A stretch of 64,000 bases of DNA from Micromonospora marina (GTDB lineage: Bacteria > Actinomycetota > Actinomycetes > Mycobacteriales > Micromonosporaceae): the NCBI RefSeq assembly GCF_900091565.1, contig NZ_FMCV01000010.1, positions 1 to 64,000 on the forward strand, given 5' to 3'. Every line of letters begins with the position of its first letter. The stretch's first letter is position 1. A program made the translations under genes and the position numbers. Shown piece after piece: positions 33,920 through 41,568 of the stretch. The notes under the pieces were generated by a model. It saw nothing but the letters and a program-made list of their open reading frames with translations. It was not told the DNA's origin and made no database searches.

Positions 33920-35244
33920 CGCCGCCTCCCCAGCGCCGCGCGGACCCCACCGGCCAGCAGCGCTACCGCGCCGGCCGCGACCGCGCCGACCACCGCGTAC
34001 TGAGCGCGCACCCGGCGGCGCACCTGCGCGTACGGGGTGGTGGAGAAGGAGACCAGCTCGTACTGGGAGACGTAGCGGCCGGGCAGCGCGCGTTCCAACG
34101 CGTGCTCGACCTGCTTGCGGGTGCGGAACACCGGCGAGGCGACCTTGTCCCGCATCTCCACGAAGTTCGCCAGCGCCATCCGGGCGATCGCCTCGGCGTT
34201 GTCCTGGCGGCGGTGCTGGAACAGCGGCAGCGCGGCGGCCCACTCGTCGTCGCACTCGTCGAGGCAGCGGTCCAGCTCGACGACGTCCTCGAACGCGCAG
34301 TTCGCGCCCTGGCCGTAGAACGGCACGATGGCGTGCGCGGCGTCGCCGATCAGGCCGACCTTCCCGGCCACCTGCCACGGCGTGCAGCGCACCGTGCCGA
34401 GCACGCCGACCGGGTTGTGCTGGTAGTCGTCGACCAGGTTCGGCGCGAGCGGAACCAGGTCCGGGTAGTGGGTGGCGAAGAACCGCTCGATCGCGGCCGG
34501 GCTGCTCAGCGACGCGAAGCTGCGGGTGCCGTGGGTGGGCCAGAACAGCGTGCAGGTGAAGGAGCGGTCCGGGTTCGGCAGCGCGATCATCATCGAGGTG
34601 CCGCGCGGCCAGATGTGCAGCGCGCCCGGGTCGAGCGCGAACTCCCCGCCCAGCGGCGGGATGGTCAGCTCCTTGTAGCCGTAGTCGAGGAAGTCCAGGC
34701 TCTCGGTCACGCCCCCGTACGCGAGCAGTTGCCCGCGCACCGCGGAGCCGGCGCCGTCGGCGCCGAGGACGACCGAGGCGGTGGCGGTGACCTTGCCCTG
34801 CGGGGTCTCGAACGTCATCCCGCCGCCGAGCGGGTCGAGCCCGACCAGCCGGTGGTCGAACGCGACGCGCACGTTCGGCAGCGCGGCGGCGGCGTCGAGC
34901 AGCGCGTTGTTCAGCGCGCCCCGGCTGATCGAGTTGATCGCCCGGTCCCCGGAGCCGCTGTACGACTGGAACTCCGGCGCGCCCTCGACCGGGTGGATCA
35001 TGCGACCGCGCATCGGCAGCGCGTCCGCCGTCACCTCGTCCTCCAGGCCGATGCGCCGCAGCGCGTCCAGGCCACGCTCGGACAGCGCCAGGTTTATCGA
35101 CCGGCCCCGCTCGACGGTGCCGGTACGCGGGTCGGGCCGCCGCTCGTAGAGGGCCACCGGGTAGCCGCGCCGGGCCAGGTAGCAGGCCAGCAGGCAGCCG
35201 GCCAGCCCGGCGCCGACGACAGCGATCTCGTCGCGCTCGGTCAA
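33916..35244 (-). CDS. kmo: kynurenine 3-monooxygenase
   Basis: A 442-residue FAD-dependent hydroxylase converting kynurenine to 3-hydroxykynurenine with NADPH and O2. The FAD motif IAVVGAGLAGCLLACYLARR, the kmo-specific RSINLALSERGLDALR, and GLIGDAAHAIVPFYGQGANC identify it. A hydrophobic C-terminal helix (AVVGAVAAGAVALLAGG) suggests membrane association, as in eukaryotic KMO. The start is TTG at 35244: it follows AAGGAGGGG and overlaps the kynU stop (TTGA). The next gene overlaps by ATGA. Confidence 0.95.
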   Translation of the reverse strand: MTERDEIAVVGAGLAGCLLACYLARRGYPVALYERRPDPRTGTVERGRSINLALSERGLDALRRIGLEDEVTADALPMRGRMIHPVEGAPEFQSYSGSGDRAINSISRGALNNALLDAAAALPNVRVAFDHRLVGLDPLGGGMTFETPQGKVTATASVVLGADGAGSAVRGQLLAYGGVTESLDFLDYGYKELTIPPLGGEFALDPGALHIWPRGTSMMIALPNPDRSFTCTLFWPTHGTRSFASLSSPAAIERFFATHYPDLVPLAPNLVDDYQHNPVGVLGTVRCTPWQVAGKVGLIGDAAHAIVPFYGQGANCAFEDVVELDRCLDECDDEWAAALPLFQHRRQDNAEAIARMALANFVEMRDKVASPVFRTRKQVEHALERALPGRYVSQYELVSFSTTPYAQVRRRVRAQYAVVGAVAAGAVALLAGGVRAALGRRR

Positions 35245-36521
35245 GACCCCTCCTTCTCGACAGTCGCCGCCAAGGCCTCGGCGACCCGCCAGCAGTCGTG
35301 GTACGTGGAGTACAGCGGCACCGGCGCGAACCGGACGATGTCCGGCTCCCGGGCGTCGGCGATCACGCCGTGCTCGTGCCGCAGCCGCTTGGTCAGCTCG
35401 TTCGCGCTGCCCACCCCGATCCGCAGGGAGAGCTGACAGCCGCGCCGGGCCGGGTCGCGCGGGGTGACCACTGTCAGCGGGCGGCCGGGCGTCACCTCGT
35501 CGAGCAGTTGCTCCAGCCAGGCGGTGAGCCGCAGGCTGCGCTCGCGCAACGCCGGCATGCCGACGGCGTCGAACAGCTCCAGCGACGTGCGCACCGGGCC
35601 CATCGCGAAGATCGGCGGGTTGGAGATCTGCCATGCCTCCACTGTGGCCGGCGGCCGGGACACCGGCGTCATCTCGAACCGGGTGGCCGCCTCGGTGCTC
35701 CACCAGCCCTCGAAACGCGGGATCGACGGGTCGCCGAGGTGCCGCTCGTGGACGAAGACGCCGCCCAGCGCGCCGGGGCCGGAGTTGAGGTACTTGTACG
35801 AGCACCAGGCGGCGAAGTCGACGTCCCAGTCGTGCAGCGCCAGCGGCACGTTGCCCGCGGCGTGCGCGAGGTCCCAGCCGACCACCGCGCCCGCGGCCCG
35901 GCCGGCGGCGGTGACGGTGGGGATGTCCATCAGCTCGCCGGTCAGGTAGTTCACGCCGCCGAGCATCAGCAGCGCCACCGTGTGGCCCTCGCGGGCCAGG
36001 AAGTCCAGGACGTCCTCGGTGCCGAGCGTGTCGGAGCCGGGACGCGGCCTGAGGCGTACCACAGTGGTGTCCGGGTCCAGGCCGTGGAAGCGGGCCTGGC
36101 TGCGCACGGCGTAGCTGTCCGAGGGGAACGCGCTGTCCTCGATGACGATGCGGGTGCGCTCGCCGGCCGGCCGGTAGAAGCTGACCATCAGCAGGTGCAG
36201 GTTGACGGTGAGGGAGTTCATCACCACTGTCTCCGCGGGCAGCGCGCCGACCAGACGGGCGGCCGGAGCGGTCAGCAGCTCGTGGTAGGGCAGCCAGGGC
36301 CGCTCCGACTCCAGGTGCCCCTCGACGCCGAGGCGGCTCCAGGCGTCCAGGTCGGCGAGAAGTTCGTCCCGGGTCGCCCGGGGCTGGAGGCCGAGCGAGT
36401 TGCCGGCCAGGTACGCCGTGTCGGGGTGGCGCCCGCCGTCGGCGGGTGGGATGTGGAACAGGTGCCGGTGGCCGGGGTCCGCGGCGTCGCGGCGGAGGGC
36501 TTCGGTCTCGGGGGTGTGCAT
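35241..36521 (-). CDS. kynU: kynureninase
   Basis: A 426-residue fold-type I PLP enzyme cleaving 3-hydroxykynurenine (or kynurenine) to 3-hydroxyanthranilate (or anthranilate) plus alanine. The PLP lysine is in DFAAWCSYKYLNSGPG. Other kynureninase landmarks are YLAGNSLGLQPR, VGWDLAHAAGNVPL, and RFEGWWSTEAATRF. The start is ATG at 36521. The 14-nt gap to kynA and the TTGA overlap with kmo show the three upper-pathway genes are one unit. Confidence 0.96.
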   Translation of the reverse strand: MHTPETEALRRDAADPGHRHLFHIPPADGGRHPDTAYLAGNSLGLQPRATRDELLADLDAWSRLGVEGHLESERPWLPYHELLTAPAARLVGALPAETVVMNSLTVNLHLLMVSFYRPAGERTRIVIEDSAFPSDSYAVRSQARFHGLDPDTTVVRLRPRPGSDTLGTEDVLDFLAREGHTVALLMLGGVNYLTGELMDIPTVTAAGRAAGAVVGWDLAHAAGNVPLALHDWDVDFAAWCSYKYLNSGPGALGGVFVHERHLGDPSIPRFEGWWSTEAATRFEMTPVSRPPATVEAWQISNPPIFAMGPVRTSLELFDAVGMPALRERSLRLTAWLEQLLDEVTPGRPLTVVTPRDPARRGCQLSLRIGVGSANELTKRLRHEHGVIADAREPDIVRFAPVPLYSTYHDCWRVAEALAATVEKEGS

Positions 36522-36535
36522 GCTGTTCTCTCTCG

Positions 36536-37420
36536 TCACATCGCGGTGCGGGCCGACCACAGCTCCGGGAAGACCACCCGGGCCATGCTGCGCTGCAACC
36601 ATGCCAGTCCGGCGGAACCACCGCTGCCGACCTTGGCGCCCATGGTGCGCTGGACGGCCTTGACGTGGTTCCAGCGCCAGTCGCCGAACTCCTCGGCGAT
36701 CTCGGTGAGCGCGTCGCCGAGCAGGCGCAGGTGGTTGTCCGGGCCGTTGTCACCGTAGATCCGGACCCACGCCGCCTCGACCGCCGGGTGCGCCTCGTGC
36801 TCGGCGTTCACGTCCCGCGACAGCAGCTCGGCCGGCACGTCGAAGCCCTTGCGGGCCAGCAGCGCCACCACCTCGTCCCAGAGGCTCGGAATGGCGAGCG
36901 CGGCGGTCAGCTCGTCGTACACCTCGGTCTGCCTGCGGAACGGGCGGATCAGCGCCCGGTCCCGCAGGCCGAGCAGGAACTCCAGCTGGCGGTACATGGC
37001 GGACTGGAAGCCGGAGCCCTCGCCGAGCCGGTCGCGGAAGCGGTTGAAGTCGGCCGGGCTCATCCAGCGCAGGCCGTGCCAGGCGGCGTTGAGGCCCTCC
37101 AGGTGCAGGGCGGCGCGGCGCAGCGGGGCCAGCGCCTCCCAGATCCGGTCCTCGCGCAGTTCGCGCTTGGCGTGCCGCAGCTCGTGACAGGTCAGGCCGA
37201 AGTACAGCTCCATGATCTGGCTGACCATCAGGAAGGACATCTCGCCCGGGTCGTCGCTGAGCGGCTCCTGAAGCCGGTGCAGCGTGCTGGCCCGTACGTA
37301 CGCGTCGTACGGCACGCGGTCGGCGAACTCCAGCGTCGGCTCGCCGCCGTTGCGTGCCGCCCGAGCCGCCCGCTCCTGGGGGGTTACCGGGCGCACCGCC
37401 GTCGTCTGTTCCACAGTCAT
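36536..37420 (-). CDS. kynA: tryptophan 2,3-dioxygenase
   Basis: A 294-residue haem dioxygenase that oxidises L-tryptophan to N-formylkynurenine, first step of the pathway and first gene of the operon. EMSFLMVSQIMELYFGLTCH covers the distal haem pocket, GSGFQSAMYRQLEFLLG is the family signature, and WRWNHVKAVQRTMGAKVG contains the proximal haem His. ATG start at 37420. It is divergent from an Lrp/AsnC gene that probably controls it. Confidence 0.97.
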   Translation of the reverse strand: MTVEQTTAVRPVTPQERAARAARNGGEPTLEFADRVPYDAYVRASTLHRLQEPLSDDPGEMSFLMVSQIMELYFGLTCHELRHAKRELREDRIWEALAPLRRAALHLEGLNAAWHGLRWMSPADFNRFRDRLGEGSGFQSAMYRQLEFLLGLRDRALIRPFRRQTEVYDELTAALAIPSLWDEVVALLARKGFDVPAELLSRDVNAEHEAHPAVEAAWVRIYGDNGPDNHLRLLGDALTEIAEEFGDWRWNHVKAVQRTMGAKVGSGGSAGLAWLQRSMARVVFPELWSARTAM

Positions 37421-37562
37421 TCTCCGTCCGTGCGCGGGGTAGACGTCATGATCCCGCTGGTGGGCGGCCGAATGGAATGCCTGTTCAACGGCGGTATGGT
37501 GGTCTCACTTCGCGAACCGAAACCATCTCGCGTCGCCGCCTTTACGGAAGGAAGGTCAGCCC
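37421..37562. promoter_or_regulatory. divergent control region of the kynurenine operon and Lrp gene
   Basis: 142 bp between the kynA and Lrp/AsnC starts. It is lower in GC than its flanks around 37465-37560 and contains the perfect palindrome TTCGCGAA (37509-37516) within CACTTCGCGAACCGAAACC, a candidate regulator site. No promoter matches the consensus well on either strand. Autoregulation plus tryptophan- or kynurenine-responsive control by the adjacent Lrp protein is the simplest inference. Confidence 0.5.
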
Positions 37563-38003
37563 GTGGACGACATGGACTGGGCCCTGCTGCGCGAACTCCA
37601 GGCCGACGCCCGGCTGTCGTACAGCGAGCTGTCCCGCCGGGTCCACCTGTCGCCGCCCGCCGTCGCCGAGCGGGTACGGCGGCTGGAGGAATCAGGCGTG
37701 ATCACCGGCTACCACGCCCACGTCGACCTCACCCGGGCCGGACGCACGGTGCTCGCGCTGATCCGGATGTCCTGCTACGGCGCGCGCTGCATCCTCAACG
37801 ACCCCGAGGTCACGGGCTGGCCGGAGATCATGGAGATCCACCGGATCACCGGGGACGCGTGCAGCATGCTCAAGGTCGCCGCCGCCGACATGGGCGAGTT
37901 CGAGGAGGTCATCGACCGCCTCGCGCCGTACGGGCAGCCGTCCAGCACGATGGTGCTCTCCACCCCGCTGGCCTGGCACCCCGTGGTCAAGGCGCCCCGT
38001 TAG
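37563..38003 (+). CDS. Lrp/AsnC family transcriptional regulator
   Basis: A 146-residue regulator. The N-terminal winged HTH is clear (DMDWALLRELQADARLSYSE, then LSPPAVAERVRRLEESGVITGY), followed by a RAM/ACT-like effector domain (DLTRAGRTVLALIRM, then SMLKVAAADMGEFEEVIDRL). The start is GTG at 37563 after a GGAAGG ribosome site. Lrp-type proteins sense amino acids. Divergence from kynA makes this the likely sensor of tryptophan or a kynurenine intermediate. Confidence 0.92.
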   Translation: MDDMDWALLRELQADARLSYSELSRRVHLSPPAVAERVRRLEESGVITGYHAHVDLTRAGRTVLALIRMSCYGARCILNDPEVTGWPEIMEIHRITGDACSMLKVAAADMGEFEEVIDRLAPYGQPSSTMVLSTPLAWHPVVKAPR

Positions 38004-38081
38004 CTTCCCCCGCCCCCCGGGAAAGCAGGCGCCGCTGCCCGTCAGTGGTCCGGCGCACCGTCGCGCCGGGAGGGGGGAACC

Positions 38082-38591
38082 ATGCGAGGGCTCCTGTCAC
38101 ATCGTGCGTTGTCGTCCCTGTTGGGCCTGGTCGGCCTGGTGGCGGCGTTCGTCCTGACCACCGCGTCGGCGGCCCGGGCCGGGGAGAACGTGTTCATCGA
38201 GGTGACGCCGAACAGCGTCCAGGCCGGTTCCCGGGTCGACCTGCGGGCCGGTTGCGACACCAGCAACAACCGCCAGGCGCAGGTCACCTCGGACGCCTTC
38301 GGGCGGGTGGTGCTGCGGCCGGACAACGGCTTCCTCACCGGATCGGTCACCGTGCCCGGCAACAAGGAGCCGGGCGACTACCCGGTGAACCTGGACTGCT
38401 CCAACGGCAACACCGCCTCGACCATGCTCACCGTGCTCAACATGGCGCAGCCGAGCAAGGGGCCGGCGACCGGCGGTGGTGGCACCGCGGGTAGCCGGGG
38501 TACCGGTTCGCTGCTGCTCGTCGGCGGTCTGGTCGCGGTGGCAGTGGTGGCCGGTGTGAGCGCCCGCCGCAAGACCGGCGGCCGTGCCTGA
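38082..38591 (+). CDS. secreted C-terminally anchored protein, candidate class F sortase substrate
   Basis: A 169-residue protein with a signal peptide (LLGLVGLVAAFVLTTASAARA, cleavage near 33). A ~90-residue Ig-like domain carries two Cys (RAGCDTSN, LDCSNG), and a Gly/Ser linker with GPATGGGG precedes a C-terminal hydrophobic helix (about 143-160) and a basic tail (RRKTGGRA). This is a cell-wall sorting architecture with an LPxTG-like variant, PATGG. The sortase gene starts 14 nt downstream, which strengthens the substrate idea. Confidence 0.75.
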   Translation: MRGLLSHRALSSLLGLVGLVAAFVLTTASAARAGENVFIEVTPNSVQAGSRVDLRAGCDTSNNRQAQVTSDAFGRVVLRPDNGFLTGSVTVPGNKEPGDYPVNLDCSNGNTASTMLTVLNMAQPSKGPATGGGGTAGSRGTGSLLLVGGLVAVAVVAGVSARRKTGGRA

Positions 38592-38605
38592 CGAGGGGTG
38601 CCGCA

Positions 38606-39475
38606 ATGGCCCGCTCATCGCGCCGCCGGGACCGTACCGGCCCGGCGGCGGACCGCACCCGCCGCGCCGCCGCACGCCCCGGCCGCCGGTCGCCGGAGCG
38701 CGCCGCACGGCTCCGGGCCGCGCTGCGGCTGACCGCCGTGGCCGCGCGCCGGTTCGCCCACGTCGCCGGGCACGCGTTCTCGGCCAGCGTCGCCACCACC
38801 GATCCGCAGTCCCGGCCGATCAGGGTCCGCGCCGCCGGGACCACCACCCGCCGGTACGCCCCGAGCCGCAGCCCCGGTGTCCCGGTGCTCGTGGTGGCGA
38901 GCGTGATGGCGCTGATCGTGGCCATGCTCGGGGTGGAACGGGTGACCGGGGTCAGCGTGCTGCCGGACCGGATCGTCGCCGGACTGCGCCCGCCGCCGAA
39001 GAAGTTCCCGGTGCTGCCGGCCAGTCCACCGACCGGCCTGAGCATCGGCAAGCTCGACCTGCGCGCGCCGGTGCACCGGGTCGGCATCGCACCCGACGGC
39101 AGCATCGCGGCGCCGGACGTGGAGCGGGCCGGCGAGGTCGGCTGGTACGACCAGGGCCCGACCCCCGGCCAGTACGGGCCCGCGGTGCTCGTCGGGCACG
39201 TCGACACCACAAGCGGTCCGGCCGTCTTCCACGGGTTGAAGGAGTTGGACGACGGCGACCGGATCGAGGTGACCCGGGAGGACCGCTCGGTGGCGGTGTT
39301 CGAGGTGACGTCGATCGAGCGGTACGGCAAGGAGAAGCTGCCGGTGGAGGACGTCTACGGCGACTTCAGCCGCCCCAACCTGCGGCTGATCACCTGCGGC
39401 GGACGCTGGGTGGGCGGCGAGACCGGCTACGCGGACAACCTGGTCGTCTACGCCTCGCTGGTCAAGGCGCGCTGA
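38606..39475 (+). CDS. class F sortase
   Basis: A 289-residue membrane-anchored transpeptidase. An Arg/Ala-rich cytoplasmic N-terminus (about 1-90) precedes one membrane helix (about 92-110) and an outer sortase beta-barrel. The catalytic His198 is in VLVGHVDTTSGPAVFHGL and Cys264 in LRLITCGGRW. The GHVDT...LITCGG spacing and small domain are class F features. It is coupled with the upstream secreted protein, which it probably attaches to peptidoglycan. ATG at 38606, preceded by GAGGGG. Confidence 0.88.
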   Translation: MARSSRRRDRTGPAADRTRRAAARPGRRSPERAARLRAALRLTAVAARRFAHVAGHAFSASVATTDPQSRPIRVRAAGTTTRRYAPSRSPGVPVLVVASVMALIVAMLGVERVTGVSVLPDRIVAGLRPPPKKFPVLPASPPTGLSIGKLDLRAPVHRVGIAPDGSIAAPDVERAGEVGWYDQGPTPGQYGPAVLVGHVDTTSGPAVFHGLKELDDGDRIEVTREDRSVAVFEVTSIERYGKEKLPVEDVYGDFSRPNLRLITCGGRWVGGETGYADNLVVYASLVKAR

Positions 39476-39496
39476 GCGGGCCGGTGCGCGGGCCGG

Positions 39497-40036
39497 TCAG
39501 GCCGCCTCGGTCTCGGGTTCGCGCAGGTCGAGCCAGTCCGCCCAGCGCGGGTCGGGGGCGCGGTGCCCGAGCACCCGCCAGGCGGCTCCTTTGGGCGCGG
39601 CCGGCAGGTGGTGCAGCCGCCAGCCCAACTCGGCGGGCGTCTTGTCGCCTTTGGTGTGGTTGCACCGCGCGCACGCGGCGACCACGTTCTCCCAGGCGTG
39701 CCGGCCGCCCCGGCTGCGTGGGAAGACGTGGTCGATGGTCTCGGCAGGCCCCCGGCAGTACGCGCACCGCCACCCGTCGCGGGCGAACACGGCCCGCCGG
39801 GACAACCCGATGTGGGTGCGGTACGGCACCCGGACGTAGCGGGTCAGGCGTACCACCGAGGGCACCGGTAACGCGTTGCGCGCGCTGTGCAGGATGCCTT
39901 CGCCGTCGGCGACGCAGACCGCCTTGGCGGAGAGGACGAGAATCGCGGCACGACGCACCGACACGACGCACAGGGGCTCGTAGGTGGCGTTGAGAACGAG
40001 TGCACCGGAGCCCGCCGTGGGTCGTATGTCAGGCAT
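39497..40036 (-). CDS. HNH endonuclease
   Basis: A 179-residue protein from ATG at 40036 with GGAGGG 9 nt upstream. The Zn-binding HNH core is RCAYCRGPAETIDHVFPRSR followed by CARCNHTKGDKTPAELGW. Two CxxC pairs and the DH-N-H triad are intact. The N-terminal ~60 residues (ALVLNATYEPLCVVSVRRAA) are typical of the common actinobacterial HNH family found outside phages and introns. Role unknown; possibly DNA repair or restriction. Confidence 0.9.
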   Translation of the reverse strand: MPDIRPTAGSGALVLNATYEPLCVVSVRRAAILVLSAKAVCVADGEGILHSARNALPVPSVVRLTRYVRVPYRTHIGLSRRAVFARDGWRCAYCRGPAETIDHVFPRSRGGRHAWENVVAACARCNHTKGDKTPAELGWRLHHLPAAPKGAAWRVLGHRAPDPRWADWLDLREPETEAA

Positions 40037-40265
40037 CGCGCTCACCCTCCCGGTCCAGCCGCTCCCGCCTCGTGCGCGCCGGAACCGCCGGCGCGGACAG
40101 CGCGCAACGGCTCCGGCGCCGGCCGGATCACCGACGTCCGTTGCGCCAATAGTCCCTGATCGCGCCCCGGATTGCACGTACTAATCCGGGCTACCCCCGC
40201 CGCTAGCGACACTTCGCCGAGGTGGCGGTGTCCGCCGCCCGTCACCGGTGCGGTACGAAAGCAGA

Positions 40266-41321
40266 GTGAACGTCTCCGACCTGATCTCCGCCGTGCTGGC
40301 CGCCGTCTCCGACCGGCGGCCCGACTGCCAGGGCAGCAGCTCATGCGAATGGGTGTACCGAGTGACGAACTCCGCCTGGTTCGCGGAGAGCAGCTACTGG
40401 ATCCTGCTCAAGCCGCTGCGGGTGGCGCTGATCCTGCTGCTCGCGGTGGCCGCCCGGTGGGCGCTGCACCGGACCATCAACCGGCTGGTGCGGACCACCA
40501 CCGAGGGCACGGTGCCGACCATGCTCCGCCCGCTGCGCGAGCGGCTCCCCAGCGCCTCGCTCGACCCGGAGCAGTTCGTGCCGGAGCGGCGGCGGCAGCG
40601 GGCCGAGGCGATCGGGTCGGTGCTGCGCAGCATGGTCACCGCGTTCGTCTTCGGGATCGCGCTGCTGATGGTGCTCAAGGAGTTCAGCTTCGACCTGGCC
40701 CCACTGCTGGCGAGCGCGGGCATCGCCGGCGTGGCCCTCGGCTTCGGCGCGCAGAGCCTCGTCAAGGACCTGATCGCCGGCCTGTTCATGCTGATCGAGG
40801 ACCAGTACGGCGTCGGCGACACGGTCGACCTGGGCGAGGCGACCGGCGTGGTCGAGGCGGTGGGGCTGCGGGTCACCACGGTCCGGGACGGCCGCGGCGT
40901 GCTCTGGTACATCCGCAACGGCGAGATCGTCCGCGTCGGGAACAAGAGCCAGGGCTGGGCGCTGGTCGTGGTCGACCTGCCGATCGGGTTCGCCGGCACC
41001 GAGGACGCCACCGCCGTGCTGCGTACCGCGGCGGCGTCGGTGGCACTGGACCCGGAGCTGGCGTCGAGCATCGTGGAGGAGCCGGAGGTCCTCGGCGTCG
41101 AGCAGATGACAGTCGACGGCGCGGTGATCCGTACCGTCGTCAAGACCACCGCGGACGGGCAGTTCGCGGTGGGCCGCGAACTGCGCCGGCGCCTCGCGGA
41201 AGCGCTGGAGAACTCGGGGATCGTCGCGCAGATCGCGGCCGCCCGGCTGTTCCCGGGCCTGCCGGTCCAGCCGCCGGCACCGCCCGCGGCCGAGGGTACG
41301 GGCACCGGCGGACCCACCTGA
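40266..41321 (+). CDS. mechanosensitive ion channel (MscS family)
   Basis: A 351-residue MscS-type channel from GTG at 40266; another GTG at 40248 would add 6 residues. Membrane helices lie at about 45-60, 110-128 and the pore-lining TM3 at about 135-155 (LLASAGIAGVALGFGAQSLV). The MscS signature FMLIEDQYGVGDTVDLGEAT follows, then the cytosolic beta and alpha/beta vestibule. It releases solutes on hypo-osmotic shock. It lies upstream of an MFS transporter on the same strand but 247 bp away, so probably not in one operon. Confidence 0.9.
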   Translation: MNVSDLISAVLAAVSDRRPDCQGSSSCEWVYRVTNSAWFAESSYWILLKPLRVALILLLAVAARWALHRTINRLVRTTTEGTVPTMLRPLRERLPSASLDPEQFVPERRRQRAEAIGSVLRSMVTAFVFGIALLMVLKEFSFDLAPLLASAGIAGVALGFGAQSLVKDLIAGLFMLIEDQYGVGDTVDLGEATGVVEAVGLRVTTVRDGRGVLWYIRNGEIVRVGNKSQGWALVVVDLPIGFAGTEDATAVLRTAAASVALDPELASSIVEEPEVLGVEQMTVDGAVIRTVVKTTADGQFAVGRELRRRLAEALENSGIVAQIAAARLFPGLPVQPPAPPAAEGTGTGGPT

Positions 41322-41568
41322 GCCGCCGGACGAGCCGGACTATTTTCCGGGGGTCGCGCGCCGCGCGGCCCCTCGGGTATCGTCCGTTCGTTCAGTCGGA
41401 GATGCGACGATCAATCCGTTCGCCCTAGCCAGCTGTCAGACGATCGGGCAGAATCCGGTGCACACGCTCCACCGGGGGGCGTGCTCGTGTCCTCGCTGAT
41501 CGGTTGATCTGACGACGGTTCCCGGTCGGGCCATCACAAGTGGTCGACCAGGAACGATGGAGGCGACG

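Noticed and set aside
26757..37420. Kynurenine genes as part of an antibiotic biosynthetic cluster (actinomycin- or anthramycin-like)
   Set aside because: The full lower meta-pathway to acetyl-CoA is present and there are no NRPS, tailoring or resistance genes, so catabolism explains the set.
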